Part shown: in pieces, positions 1 to 10,149 of the stretch
Layout of the letters: each line of letters opens with the position of its first letter
Position numbering within the stretch: the stretch's first letter is position 1
Assembly (NCBI GenBank): GCA_018335295.1
Contig: JAGXKI010000003.1
Span: forward strand, 1-64,000
DNA from: a bacterium
GTDB lineage: Bacteria; Acidobacteriota; Aminicenantia; Aminicenantales; Aminicenantaceae
DNA: 64,000 nucleotides
Direction of reading: 5' to 3'
Notes under the pieces: generated by a model
Seen by the model: only the letters and a program-made list of their open reading frames with translations
Told to the model about the DNA's origin: nothing
The model's database searches: none
Translations under genes and position numbers: made by a program

Positions 1-97
1 CAGTCACTCCTTTCTCTGAAACCTTCATTTTACCATAATGGAAGCCGAATTTTTCTTTTTCTTCATGGGGTTCAATCGAGGATGTCGGCATTTTCAT
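1..97 (-). CDS. N-terminus of an unidentified protein, running off the left edge (MKMPTSSIEPHEEKEKFGFHYGKMKVSEKG...)
   Basis: Open reading frame from ATG at 97 (minus) to the window edge, no stop; too short to identify. Confidence 0.4.
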   Translation of the reverse strand, partial: MKMPTSSIEPHEEKEKFGFHYGKMKVSEKGVT

Positions 98-242
98 TTC
101 TCTTTCCACTGGTATAAGATGATTCAGCAGAGCAAAAGGTTGCTTTTTGATAAAAAATATTTAATATTATGAAGGGAAGGGGAAGTAAATATTTTTAGTG
201 AGGGAAAGGATTGAGATCTTCAAAAAATGAATCTAAAAAGAA

Positions 243-270
243 GGGGTCAGACCAAATCTGGTCTGACCCC
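243..270. terminator. Perfect 12-bp stem / 4-nt loop hairpin with T-rich tracts on both sides, probable terminator downstream of the C69 peptidase gene
   Basis: ggggtcagacca-aatc-tggtctgacccc followed by atttttc on + and ttcttttt on -. Confidence 0.65.
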
Positions 271-338
271 ATTTTTCTTACGAATCATTCGGGTTGTGGT
301 TTTGTTTCTTTAAAGAATCAAAAATAAAAAATCCTTCT

Positions 339-2105
339 TTATTTTTCTTCTTTTTCTGGTTCCGGTTCCATGTTGTTGTATTCCACTAAAAGTTTAAGCC
401 ACCAATCAGGATATTCCAGGGATTTTCTTTTTCGGTTTTCCGTATCATAATTCCACAGATGATTGAACTTGACCAGCAGATGATTTCCTAAATTCCACCA
501 CGCATCGATCACCCTGTGAGCGTTGTTGATGCAGTAATCCGTCAAAAAGCTGCGGGCTTCCTCAGGATCTTTCTGGTAGAGTTTTTCAGCCACCTCATCG
601 ATGGTAGAAGTCCTCTCCACAGCCGATTTTTCCCATTTTTCCTGGGCTCTTCTCACTTCCTTAATGGCATGGGAATAAACGACTTGAGTATGGAAATCCA
701 CATAATCAAAGGCCCATCGGGCCGAATTTCTGTTGAACTGCCAGTGATCTCCAATTTCAAAAGAATGGGGAATCTTTGTAATACCGGCATAAAGGGGCAT
801 GAAACAGGAAGTATCTTGAGCTCCAAAGGCAAGCCATACAATTCCTCCTACGGGATCGGGAAGCCAATCACGGCACTGAGTGACGGTCACGTACTCAGCT
901 CTATTCACCCCGATGGGACGAGGGGTTTTGTACCGCTTTCCTTCCAGTTGGAATCCATAGGGAAGATAATTGGGGTTTTCAAACGCTCCTCCCTGTAATC
1001 CTCGGGCTGTGTAAAACTGAGTTCCTTCGTAGTGGTCCCGAGTGGTTTTCATCACCTCATAAACGGAAACCTTTTCATCCGGCTTCACCGAAAAAGGAAG
1101 CTCCATATTAGGGGTATCCGGACTGAAATTCTTGGATGGAGCCATCAAATCAAAAAACCTCCAAAGACGAGCTCTGGAGCCTTTACTGCTTGTGGCACTG
1201 GCCTTAGTCGGAGAATAGGCTTTCTTCCAGCTGAAAGGCTCTCCACTCTCGGGGTCGTAATAACCGTGTTCCACAGCGTAGGAAACTACATTGGAGGAAG
1301 CCATAAAATAATCGGGATTATCCAGATCTATCTCTCCGATCCGGGACTCATTAGGACAAACGCTGACATGATCATCGGGAACTCTTTGAGCACACCAGAT
1401 GGCTCCAGGTTTTCCACTGTCCGGAGTCCACAAAGGACCTACAGGCATAATTTCAAAAATCCAGGCTTCGTTGGGATCAGAAACAGCCAGCATTTCTCCA
1501 GAATCCGTATGCCCATATCCGTGTTTTTCAGCCAATTTCCCCATAATCTTTATGGCTTCTCGGGCTGTTTTGGCCCTTTCCATAGCTATTAAAGTCAGCA
1601 TGGTGATATCAAACTTAGCCGATGGAGTGGGATTTTCCATTTCTTCTCGGCATCCAATGGTGGATTCTCCCAAAGCCACCTGCTTGTCATTCATGTACCC
1701 AAACATCCCATGGAGATACCCATAAGTGTGGTCAGGCTGGGGAATTTCCAGACCAGTGAAATTTTCTTTATAAATCTCCCATTTCAATCCTTCGCTGGGG
1801 GGCCATGTGTGGAATTGGTTGATGTGGTAGATTTTCCGCTTGGAATCAGGCTTATGGTCAGCCGGAGGCACACGCCTCCAGGTCCAATCACACACGCCGC
1901 AATCACAGGTGTGGGTGGTCATGACCGAACCATCCGTGGAGGCCTTCTTTCCCACCAAAATGGACGTGCAGCCGTCCAAGGCCATCTTTTGTTTCTGATC
2001 CAATTTCCCTTCTTTATCAACAGGATTTTCCACGAACATAGCACCAGCAAGCCCTACAGCGAACAGCAGTATAATCCCTAAACCGAGTAATTTTTTATTG
2101 ATCAC
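339..2105 (-). CDS. C69 (U34) family dipeptidase with signal peptide
   Basis: Signal peptide, then DGCTSILVGKKASTDGSVMTTHT motif with candidate N-terminal nucleophile Cys typical of peptidase C69. Confidence 0.85.
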   Translation of the reverse strand: MINKKLLGLGIILLFAVGLAGAMFVENPVDKEGKLDQKQKMALDGCTSILVGKKASTDGSVMTTHTCDCGVCDWTWRRVPPADHKPDSKRKIYHINQFHTWPPSEGLKWEIYKENFTGLEIPQPDHTYGYLHGMFGYMNDKQVALGESTIGCREEMENPTPSAKFDITMLTLIAMERAKTAREAIKIMGKLAEKHGYGHTDSGEMLAVSDPNEAWIFEIMPVGPLWTPDSGKPGAIWCAQRVPDDHVSVCPNESRIGEIDLDNPDYFMASSNVVSYAVEHGYYDPESGEPFSWKKAYSPTKASATSSKGSRARLWRFFDLMAPSKNFSPDTPNMELPFSVKPDEKVSVYEVMKTTRDHYEGTQFYTARGLQGGAFENPNYLPYGFQLEGKRYKTPRPIGVNRAEYVTVTQCRDWLPDPVGGIVWLAFGAQDTSCFMPLYAGITKIPHSFEIGDHWQFNRNSARWAFDYVDFHTQVVYSHAIKEVRRAQEKWEKSAVERTSTIDEVAEKLYQKDPEEARSFLTDYCINNAHRVIDAWWNLGNHLLVKFNHLWNYDTENRKRKSLEYPDWWLKLLVEYNNMEPEPEKEEK

Positions 2106-2304
2106 GTAATGCCTCCTTTTAAAAGAATGATTGATTTGGTTCGAAGTACCGAAGATTTTCTCAGGAGATTCTTGAGGAAAAAGCTCTTTAAAACATTCCC
2201 CTCACAAGAATGTCTCTCTATTCGCTCGGTCTTCCCCATAAAAAATATTTATACTGACTTTATGGACAGATGTCAATTCACCAGGTTTTTTCCGTCAAAT
2301 ACAA

Positions 2305-2347
2305 GAGGGGAAGGGTATGGGATGACGAATCCCCTACCCTTCCCCTC
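2305..2347 (-). terminator. Hairpin terminator downstream of the beta-barrel gene
   Basis: 13-bp inverted repeat gaggggaagggta ... tacccttcccctc with extra inner pairing. Confidence 0.5.
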
Positions 2348-2383
2348 TGTAAGATTTTTTAACCATTCTCGTCTCATCTGGCA

Positions 2384-3799
2384 TCAAAAATCCAACTTGA
2401 AAGAACAATAAGCGAGTTTGTCTTCTTTAAACGTTCCAAATTTGGTGTTTTCATCTCCCCCGGAGACAAGGAACGCTCCGGCTTGAAGAGTGGCATAATC
2501 CAGCACTTTGTACTGGAAGGAAGGCATCCACACCATGGAGGTGCTGTCTTCAGCAAATTCCATCATCCCTCCCAGTTCAATCTTCAATTTCTCGTTCAAT
2601 ATCTTTAACTCAGCCCGTCCCACAATATAATCTTCGATTTCACCAAAAAATGTGCCGTTTTGACGTTTCAAAAACTGCTCTGCCTTAACCCCGTAATCCC
2701 GTTCATCAAAGAATCCATGAAGATACTGGGCATTCAGGTAAAGTCCATCTCCGACTCCCAGAGTGTAATCCATCCCCAAAACATACTTAAAATAGTCTTT
2801 TTCAAATAAAGGAAACACTGTCTTCTTCACAAGGTAGGTTTCACGAACATAATGAGCTTGACTCACGAACCCATCCATTTCTTTGGGTCTTACATAAGCG
2901 GCTTCACCCCAGAATCCCAAGGAAAAAACCTCTCCAGAAACGTCCACTCCCCAGACATCCTTCCGCGGATACTTATAAAACTGGACTTTTCTCCAGGGTT
3001 GGAAAGAGACTCCATAGAGAACAGGAAGATGATAATTGCCGTGATAATAGCTTAAACCCACATCTGTCTTGAAGAGAACAGTGGAAAACCGGAGGCCTAA
3101 ATTAGTATTTTTGATCAGCCGCTTTTTTTTATCTATATCCACTTGATTGAAATAAAAATTGGGAGAGGAACCTTTAACCATCCTGGTAAACCCTGTAGGA
3201 AGAGGACTGTGCTGACTCGAAAGGAGCCAAACCAACTGAAATTGGGTCCAGTCAGAAAGATAAAATTCAAAATTCAAACCTGTCTGAGGACGTCGCTTTC
3301 CAAAGTAATCAGGATCAAAAGTCAAAAAATTGGCAAAATCGACCGGATTCAGGTTATCCACTACGTTCATCTTATCAGCGGTTCCCCATTGAATTCTCTG
3401 TTTTCCTACCGTTAGATCCAAGTTAGGCATGAGAAAATGATAGACTCGGATATACCCTTCATAAAGAAAAACATCGATAGGTTCTGTACGGGTAGGGGCT
3501 CCCAGGAAGCTGGATTCCGGAAAGGATTCCCGGGTGAACAGAGCATCCGGGCTGGAAAAGCTATCAAACCGGACCGAATAGGAAATATCTTTGGAAAGAA
3601 AACCGGAAAACTGAAGCCTTGTCTCCAGCCTTTTCGTGGCAAATTCACCACTTTCATGGGAAAAAAATTTTCCGTTGAGATTTTCTGTCAGAAAAGCTGA
3701 AGAAAAAAGCTTGACTCTTCCCGATACATCCAAATCCGCACTAAAAGCTGGAGTGAGCGCCAAAAAAAATAATGTCCATAGGAATATCAGTTTTCTCAT
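2384..3799 (-). CDS. Predicted outer-membrane beta-barrel protein (DUF1302-like)
   Basis: Signal peptide; alternating strand pattern; GKQRIQWGTADKMNVVDNLNPVDF motif; ends in aromatic FKLDF; next to LolA-like and MMPL genes. Confidence 0.65.
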   Translation of the reverse strand: MRKLIFLWTLFFLALTPAFSADLDVSGRVKLFSSAFLTENLNGKFFSHESGEFATKRLETRLQFSGFLSKDISYSVRFDSFSSPDALFTRESFPESSFLGAPTRTEPIDVFLYEGYIRVYHFLMPNLDLTVGKQRIQWGTADKMNVVDNLNPVDFANFLTFDPDYFGKRRPQTGLNFEFYLSDWTQFQLVWLLSSQHSPLPTGFTRMVKGSSPNFYFNQVDIDKKKRLIKNTNLGLRFSTVLFKTDVGLSYYHGNYHLPVLYGVSFQPWRKVQFYKYPRKDVWGVDVSGEVFSLGFWGEAAYVRPKEMDGFVSQAHYVRETYLVKKTVFPLFEKDYFKYVLGMDYTLGVGDGLYLNAQYLHGFFDERDYGVKAEQFLKRQNGTFFGEIEDYIVGRAELKILNEKLKIELGGMMEFAEDSTSMVWMPSFQYKVLDYATLQAGAFLVSGGDENTKFGTFKEDKLAYCSFKLDF

Positions 3800-4560
3800 T
3801 TGACCCTCCTTTTTAAAAATCTTCGTGTAAATATTTCGTCTTCAATTCCCTGGTCTACTTTTATATTATCCATATTAAGGGAAGACCAAGAACCTTCTTT
3901 TTTATTGTGCATGATAATCTTTACAGAAATCCAGTATTGATTGACTTTTTCATTCTTTTCTTCCATTACCTTCCATAAAGTTCCGTCCTCATCGTACATT
4001 TCCATCTTGCTCGGAAGCTGGCTCTGTTTGGACACCCACATTTTTATCCTTGGGTAAGGTTTATCAGCCCCTTTTTTCCGAATCAGTTCAAGCACCCATT
4101 CTTCATCATTCTCCTCCACAAGCACAGCTTTATAAAACTCAGCGAAGCCTGAAGTTCCCATGTCTTCATAGGAAAAGTCCGACCCCACAAAACTTTCTGT
4201 CTTGTTGTGGGAAGCAATCCTCCTTATCCTCCGAAACTCTGGAAGATAAAGGTACATCTGGTCATCGGAACGCACCAAAAATCCCATATTCTCCACATCC
4301 GGAGGAGACATAAATTTCATCATTCGCCAATCATCTTTATCCCCAGGATTATTCTTGGACCAGGTTTTCAATTTTCTCACTTTTTCCGTTCCACTGGAGC
4401 TCATAATTTTCATGGTCATCACTGCTTTTAAATCTTGGGGAGATTTCTCTCCGATCATTCTTTCATCCACTTTTTTCAAAATCTGCTCTCCTGTTATGGC
4501 TCCATATAAAATACTGAATCCAAACAGGAATCCTATAAAAAAAGCGATCCTCTTTTTCAT
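3796..4560 (-). CDS. Outer membrane lipoprotein-sorting (LolA-like) protein
   Basis: Signal peptide plus LolA-like pattern (MKIMSSSGTEKVRKLKTWSK..., FMSPPDVENMGFL, MYLYLPEFRRIRRI, GSDFSYEDM); 4-nt overlap with next gene. Confidence 0.75.
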   Translation of the reverse strand: MKKRIAFFIGFLFGFSILYGAITGEQILKKVDERMIGEKSPQDLKAVMTMKIMSSSGTEKVRKLKTWSKNNPGDKDDWRMMKFMSPPDVENMGFLVRSDDQMYLYLPEFRRIRRIASHNKTESFVGSDFSYEDMGTSGFAEFYKAVLVEENDEEWVLELIRKKGADKPYPRIKMWVSKQSQLPSKMEMYDEDGTLWKVMEEKNEKVNQYWISVKIIMHNKKEGSWSSLNMDNIKVDQGIEDEIFTRRFLKRRVK

Positions 4561-4669
4561 TTTTTTCCTCCTAACCTGGATTACTCACGAGGTGTGACCC
4601 CGTTTTTTGCATTTCTTGTTACATACGCGCGGAAAAATTCTTTTAATTCATTCATGCTCTTTGTGTTCT

Positions 4670-7552
4670 TTATATGTCTCGGCCTTTTTTATGAATAGTT
4701 CGGGTTAATTTAGGCTTAAATAACAAAATAAGACCGGGTAGAATAGTGAGAGTGGATAAAGCAGCTAAAAACATAGACCCGGCCATAATTCCTCCAAAAT
4801 GGCGAAGAGGACTCATAGAGGAAAACAGCAAAACCAAAAATCCAGCCATCACTGCAATGGAATTGGTCAAAATCGCCTTCCCTTTCTCCATGTAAGACTG
4901 ATGGACTGACTCATTCAGAGAAACTCCTCTATCTAACCCACTAGAGACTCCATGGATGAAATGTATGACATAATCAATCCCCACCCCAATGGATACACTT
5001 GCTGTCATCATGGTCGCAAAATCGAGTCGGATACCAAAAAAACCCAAAAATCCGTAAATCACTGCAATGGTGAACAGAATGGGAATGACGGAAATGACTC
5101 CGGTGGAGAAAGATCGTCTCAGCATACTCATCAACAGAAAAGTCACTATCAAAGCTATCCCCAAAGATTGAATTTGAGAAGTGTAAAGAAAATGGTCCAG
5201 CTTGGCCAGAGCAGCGGGTTGTCCGCTCTGTTTGATTCTCTCAAACGGAATCTTTTCTCCTTGAAGATTTTGAGTTAATGGGCCCGGAAGCACAATCTTG
5301 CTATCCGCAATTTCATAGAACAGACCAAAACGTCTTTTACAGAAATTTTCGCTTTCCTTGGCTTTCAGGGGGAATAATTCATCTAACGAACCGCAGGCTC
5401 TCTGGGCAAAAGCAAAATGCAAGGATTCTTCAATCCTTAAACGTAAAGTTAAAGCTACATCAGAAGCAATCTGAGGATCATATTCAGAAGAAGGGACCCG
5501 TTGAGAAAGGATTTTCTCAAAATCTGATGGGGCCCCCTCACCAGAAGCCAACGATTCCAGCAGTTCAATAAACAATTTTTCTTTGATATTCCGGGATAAA
5601 AGAAAATCAAAATATTCAGAAAATATGTATTTTCTAAATTCCTTCTCCACCAACATCATCACATCTTCATCTTGAGGTCGAGGTGGGTTCTCAATCAATT
5701 CAAACAATTTCTTTTTAGCCCGAGACTTATCAAAATGGTCTCCCCCATAGTGGCGGCTCAACCAAGCCATTTCATCCACAAGATACCGGGCCTCTTTTTT
5801 CCGGAGACGTTTTCTTTTCTCCTGAGAAAACTCCTCCAGAGTGTATTCAAAAAGACCTTGAGAAAATTCTTCTTCCAGAAATTTTTTAACCTGTGATTTC
5901 ATTTTCTTCATGAACGATGTCGCTGAAGTGGGCACTTTAGCCAGAACTAGAGTTTCAGTGTAGTCTTCAGTGATGAGCTGTTTCAATTCATCCCTTCCTT
6001 CCATAAAAAACCATAGATTGCTCACTCCTCGGTCGGTTTCGGGAATGTGATAGCGGCCGTTGAGTTTGTGATTCATTTCCTGAATGTAATCTGTCACAGA
6101 AAGAGGCCGGCTCACCTTGGGGAGGTTGTAAATATAATTTTGGGCCCTTCTCATGACCCGAAGTACAGAAGCCGACTTTATGTTTTCTGTTTTAAAATCA
6201 ATAGTCAGAGGATAGGCTCCTCCAAAATTTTCTTTAACGATCCTTAAGGCCTTTCGAGGTTGACTGTTCCGAGGATAATATTCTGAAAAATTCACCTCTC
6301 TGTGAATAGAGAAAATTCCTATGCAAAAAATTCCCATGAGCACAAAGGCTGAGATCAACACTCCATTTCTCTGTTTCCTAATGAAACGGGATAGAAAACC
6401 CAAGGAAACAGAAAAACCTTTTCTCTTTTTTTTTGCCTCTGAGCCTTTTTTCCGGGAGACCGCAAATCCTGCCGGGATAAAAATGAGGGAAATGATCATA
6501 GCAAAGAAGATTCCCGCGGCTGCTTGAAGTCCAAAATCTCTGATTAAACTCAAACGGGCGGAGGCAAAAGAAAGAAAACCCACCACCGTGGTGACTCCCG
6601 CCATGACCACAGGAACAGTGACTCCGGAAAGAGAGCTTTTGAGATTTGTGTTTCTGTCCTGTGAATACTCGATTTCATGGAAAAGTTTATTCACCACATG
6701 AATTCCGTAAGCCGACCCTAAAGCCACCAGAAGCACCGGGAGAGCTGGAGTGATCAAGGTCATGGGCCATCCCATCCATCCCATCAGGCCAAACACCCAA
6801 ACAGAAGCGATCACCACCACGGACGAAGGGAAAAACACTCCCTTAAAATTTCGAAAACTGAGATATAGAACAACCAGGATCAATAAGATAATGATAGGGA
6901 CCAATTTTTTTAAATCTGAAGAAATAAATTCATCTGCAAAATAGGCATCTGAAGGAACACCTGAAAAATAAAATTGAGCGGCCGGAGACAGATTTTTTTC
7001 CACCGCCGGTTTAACCACCTCTCTAAAAATTTCAATGGTATCTCCATCGGGTTTAATATAAATGGCCGCGGACAACCATTCACCATCAGGAGAAATGACC
7101 TGGTTCACATAATCTTCCTCAGATAGAGCATAATCCTTGAGCGCCTGAATCTTTTGAGGAGATTGAGGGATATCCTGAAGAAAGTTACGGACCTCGATGC
7201 CTCCTGGGATTTGAGATATCCTGGGGATATTGGAAATGGAAGTCACCCAAAAGATTTCTTTATGTGCTTTCAGTTCCTCGGTTAAAGATTGAACTCGGCG
7301 GAGGATTTCAGGGGAAAAAGTTTTTCCTTCCCTGGCTTTTATCACCACCATAACCAGTTCATTCGTTCCAAATTTTTCTCCTGTCTCCAGGAGCATTTTT
7401 AGGACGGGGTCTCCTTGAGGAAGCCACTGAATCAACCTGTTTTCGTAATAGAGATTCTTCATCTGGTAAGCCAAACCGAGGGTCAGGATAAAAATGAAAA
7501 GGAGAAGAAGCCATCTTTTATTGACGATGAAAGAAGCTAATTTTTTTATCAT
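4670..7552 (-). CDS. RND superfamily transporter, MMPL type
   Basis: 960 aa with two halves, each with TM clusters and a large periplasmic loop; GxxxDY motif (SIGVGIDYVIH). Confidence 0.85.
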   Translation of the reverse strand: MIKKLASFIVNKRWLLLLFIFILTLGLAYQMKNLYYENRLIQWLPQGDPVLKMLLETGEKFGTNELVMVVIKAREGKTFSPEILRRVQSLTEELKAHKEIFWVTSISNIPRISQIPGGIEVRNFLQDIPQSPQKIQALKDYALSEEDYVNQVISPDGEWLSAAIYIKPDGDTIEIFREVVKPAVEKNLSPAAQFYFSGVPSDAYFADEFISSDLKKLVPIIILLILVVLYLSFRNFKGVFFPSSVVVIASVWVFGLMGWMGWPMTLITPALPVLLVALGSAYGIHVVNKLFHEIEYSQDRNTNLKSSLSGVTVPVVMAGVTTVVGFLSFASARLSLIRDFGLQAAAGIFFAMIISLIFIPAGFAVSRKKGSEAKKKRKGFSVSLGFLSRFIRKQRNGVLISAFVLMGIFCIGIFSIHREVNFSEYYPRNSQPRKALRIVKENFGGAYPLTIDFKTENIKSASVLRVMRRAQNYIYNLPKVSRPLSVTDYIQEMNHKLNGRYHIPETDRGVSNLWFFMEGRDELKQLITEDYTETLVLAKVPTSATSFMKKMKSQVKKFLEEEFSQGLFEYTLEEFSQEKRKRLRKKEARYLVDEMAWLSRHYGGDHFDKSRAKKKLFELIENPPRPQDEDVMMLVEKEFRKYIFSEYFDFLLSRNIKEKLFIELLESLASGEGAPSDFEKILSQRVPSSEYDPQIASDVALTLRLRIEESLHFAFAQRACGSLDELFPLKAKESENFCKRRFGLFYEIADSKIVLPGPLTQNLQGEKIPFERIKQSGQPAALAKLDHFLYTSQIQSLGIALIVTFLLMSMLRRSFSTGVISVIPILFTIAVIYGFLGFFGIRLDFATMMTASVSIGVGIDYVIHFIHGVSSGLDRGVSLNESVHQSYMEKGKAILTNSIAVMAGFLVLLFSSMSPLRHFGGIMAGSMFLAALSTLTILPGLILLFKPKLTRTIHKKGRDI

Positions 7553-7565
7553 TGATATCCTCTGT

Positions 7566-7581
7566 TAGTGAATGTTCACTA
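7566..7581. promoter_or_regulatory. Putative TetR operator upstream of the MMPL gene
   Basis: TAGTGAA-TG-TTCACTA, 7-bp perfect arms; near-copy at 8224-8239. Confidence 0.55.
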
Positions 7582-7621
7582 TCAATAATCCATGACCTTC
7601 AAACAAATCCTTGAAGTATTC

Positions 7622-8224
7622 TTATGCTTTTATTCCTGTAAAGAATTGGGTCAGAAGATGATCCCCGATTTCCACCAGAGAAGACTTTCTGTTTTTTATG
7701 GTCCAGTACGAAAAAGCGGTCTGAACAATTCCCAGAAAGTGAATGGCTCCCACGGTCACATCCACGTCGGATTTAAAAATTTTAGACTTTTTTCCCTTTT
7801 CTAAAATTTCTTCCAGTCCAGCCACCATGTTGCTGATGAGATGATCCAGTTTTTGAAGAAGGGATGTCTCCCCGATGTGTATTTCATCTGAATAAATGAT
7901 CTTGAATAAGCCCGGATACATTTTCAGAAATTCAAGGTGATTTCTGAGGAGCATCTTCAGTTGATCCACCGCATTCTTGGGGGTTTCTTTTATCTCCTTT
8001 ATCTGTGACTGTGCTGCCAAATCGGCATCCTTTAAGATCAGAGAAATGATTTCTTTCTTCGACCTAAAATGACGGTAAAGTGCGGATTCAGTGAAACCTA
8101 CCTCCTGAGCAATCCGGGCCACGGTTAATCCTTTTATCCCATACCTATCCATAATTCGGAGAGATGTATCGATAATTTCTTTTTTCCTCGAGTCTTCTCC
8201 AAACGGAAAAACTGATTCTTTCAT
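7622..8224 (-). CDS. TetR/AcrR family transcriptional regulator
   Basis: N-terminal HTH GIKGLTVARIAQEVGFTESALYRHFRSKKEI. Confidence 0.9.
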   Translation of the reverse strand: MKESVFPFGEDSRKKEIIDTSLRIMDRYGIKGLTVARIAQEVGFTESALYRHFRSKKEIISLILKDADLAAQSQIKEIKETPKNAVDQLKMLLRNHLEFLKMYPGLFKIIYSDEIHIGETSLLQKLDHLISNMVAGLEEILEKGKKSKIFKSDVDVTVGAIHFLGIVQTAFSYWTIKNRKSSLVEIGDHLLTQFFTGIKA

Positions 8225-8239
8225 AGTGAATACTCACTC
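8224..8239. promoter_or_regulatory. Second TetR operator-like site abutting the tetR start
   Basis: TAGTGAATACTCACTC, 13/16 identical to the 7566 site. Confidence 0.45.
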
Positions 8240-8312
8240 ACATATTACTCGTATAAAATCACTTGTCAATACTTTTCTTTTTCTGGAATTTTAAGACACG
8301 GGCTACAAAAGT

Positions 8313-8630
8313 CTATATCATTTCTATAAGAGTATCCTTAATCACTTTCATAGAAATCGGATCCACCTTGTCAAATACATTGTAAACAGGAACCTCAGCC
8401 GGGGATAATTCTTTCACCCTTTCATACACCGGGGGAGAGGTTAAAAGAGCATCCGACTGCTGGAGAAGCTTATCCACTTTAGGTTTGTTTTTTAAGATAC
8501 TACACATAAGCTCAACATCGGAGCCTAATTCTTCCTTAAGTATGGCTTGGTAAAAGGACAGAGATTCCGGGTCCCTGCATATAAATCCAAAGGTGGAATC
8601 TTTTTCAAAAGAAAAGTTTATTGAAATCAC
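8313..8630 (-). CDS. Small protein resembling the effector domain of a GntR-type regulator without its HTH; possible remnant
   Basis: GTG-start 105-aa ORF with a TAA two codons upstream; FGFICRDPES...DALLTSPPVYERVKEL... pattern; no HTH upstream. Confidence 0.35.
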   Translation of the reverse strand: MISINFSFEKDSTFGFICRDPESLSFYQAILKEELGSDVELMCSILKNKPKVDKLLQQSDALLTSPPVYERVKELSPAEVPVYNVFDKVDPISMKVIKDTLIEMI

Positions 8631-8859
8631 GTTTTAACCCTCTCGTCAAGAAATCTTTCTATTCCCTTCAAGGTTGTTTACCGATTTCTTTGGAGACATG
8701 TCATTTCCACAGGTTAAATCCTTTATTAGACCCAAAGGTTCTTTCCCCATCTTAACAAGAACCCCATGAAGCCGAATCGTCTTTTTTACTTCTCTTTTTG
8801 ATTTTCTTTTTCAATCCGTTAGCTGGAAAAAGAAAAATCTTTAGGAAAATTCCGGCTAT

Positions 8860-10098
8860 TCACACAAAAATAAAAATAAGAATAAAATATATTATTATGG
8901 AAAAAACCCCAGCCGCCGGAACAGAAATAACCCAGGCAGTAAAAATACGTTTGATGACATTCAGGTTGAGAGCAGATATTCCCCGCGCCAACCCCACTCC
9001 CATGATGTTTCCGATGGAAACGTGGGTGGTTGAGACCGGCATTCCCAGACGGGAACAAATAAGTACGGTAAAAGCCGCTCCGAATTCGGCTGAAAATCCA
9101 CGGGTGGGAGTGATGGAAGTTATTTTCTTACCCACTGTTTCCATCACTTTATAACCCCAGGTATATATGCCAAAGGCCAATCCTAAACCGCCTAAAAGCA
9201 GCAGCCAAAAGGGGATAGAAACCTGTGTTCCCATCTCATGAGACTGAACGATGACCACGATAGCCGCCACGGGACCAATGGCATTGGCCACATCATTAGC
9301 TCCATGGGAAAAGGATTCAAAACTGGCCGAGAGAACCTGAAGAGGGCAGGCCATCCGTTCCACCTGAGAATAGGGATCTTCCTTTTTTTCCTTGTATTTC
9401 TTCAGGATTATCTTTCCTCCCCAATATCCTCCCAAACCCACCACAAAAGAAATCACCAGTGATTCCCATAAGGGGAGATGAAGATGAAGATTTTCCAATC
9501 CTTTGTAGATAATGGCCAGAGTGATAAAAAAGCCCACTAGTCCAGAAAAATAGGGGCCTATTTTCTTTGTCTGCTTGATGGGTTCGGTAGAACTCAATAT
9601 AAATTTTTTGATGATGATAAAAATGAAATAGGAAATCACAGCTCCAAAGACAGGAGAAATGATCCAGCTCAGAACCACATACAGAACCACTATCCATTTT
9701 ATCCCCCCAATCCCCACACTCACCAGACCAAAACCCAACACACCCCCAATAATGGAATGAGTGGTGGAAACCGGAAGTTTAAAATGAGTAGCGATATTCA
9801 CCCATAAGGCTGCGGCCAAAACCGAGGACAGCATGCCGTAGACAAAATACTGGGAAGCCCCCTCAAACTGCATGGGATCGATCAAGCCTTTACGGACGGT
9901 ATTGGCCACGTGGCTTCCTACCAGGACCGCCCCTATAATATTCCCCAATGCGGCGACAAAAACGGCTTTTTTTATGGTCAACGCCCCCGAGGCCACTGAA
10001 GTAGCCATGGAATTGGCTACATCATTCGCTCCGATGTTGATCGCACTGTATAAACCTACACAAACAGCAATAATAAGTATGATGACATACGTATGCAC
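8860..10098 (-). CDS. Inorganic phosphate transporter, PiT family
   Basis: Duplicated signatures NIGANDVANSMATSVASGALT and SHGANDVANAIGPVAA; S/TTH motifs (PVSTTHSIIG, PVSTTHVSIG). Confidence 0.93.
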   Translation of the reverse strand: MHTYVIILIIAVCVGLYSAINIGANDVANSMATSVASGALTIKKAVFVAALGNIIGAVLVGSHVANTVRKGLIDPMQFEGASQYFVYGMLSSVLAAALWVNIATHFKLPVSTTHSIIGGVLGFGLVSVGIGGIKWIVVLYVVLSWIISPVFGAVISYFIFIIIKKFILSSTEPIKQTKKIGPYFSGLVGFFITLAIIYKGLENLHLHLPLWESLVISFVVGLGGYWGGKIILKKYKEKKEDPYSQVERMACPLQVLSASFESFSHGANDVANAIGPVAAIVVIVQSHEMGTQVSIPFWLLLLGGLGLAFGIYTWGYKVMETVGKKITSITPTRGFSAEFGAAFTVLICSRLGMPVSTTHVSIGNIMGVGLARGISALNLNVIKRIFTAWVISVPAAGVFSIIIYFILIFIFV

Positions 10099-10149
10099 AT
10101 CGACCTCTCTTCCTTAGGTCCCATTTTTGTGTTAAAGGTCAATCCTGTT

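Noticed and set aside
516-998. Many antisense ORFs opposite long genes (e.g. 516-998, 1032-1592, 15128-15679)
   Set aside because: Fully antisense to well-supported genes, no recognisable domains.
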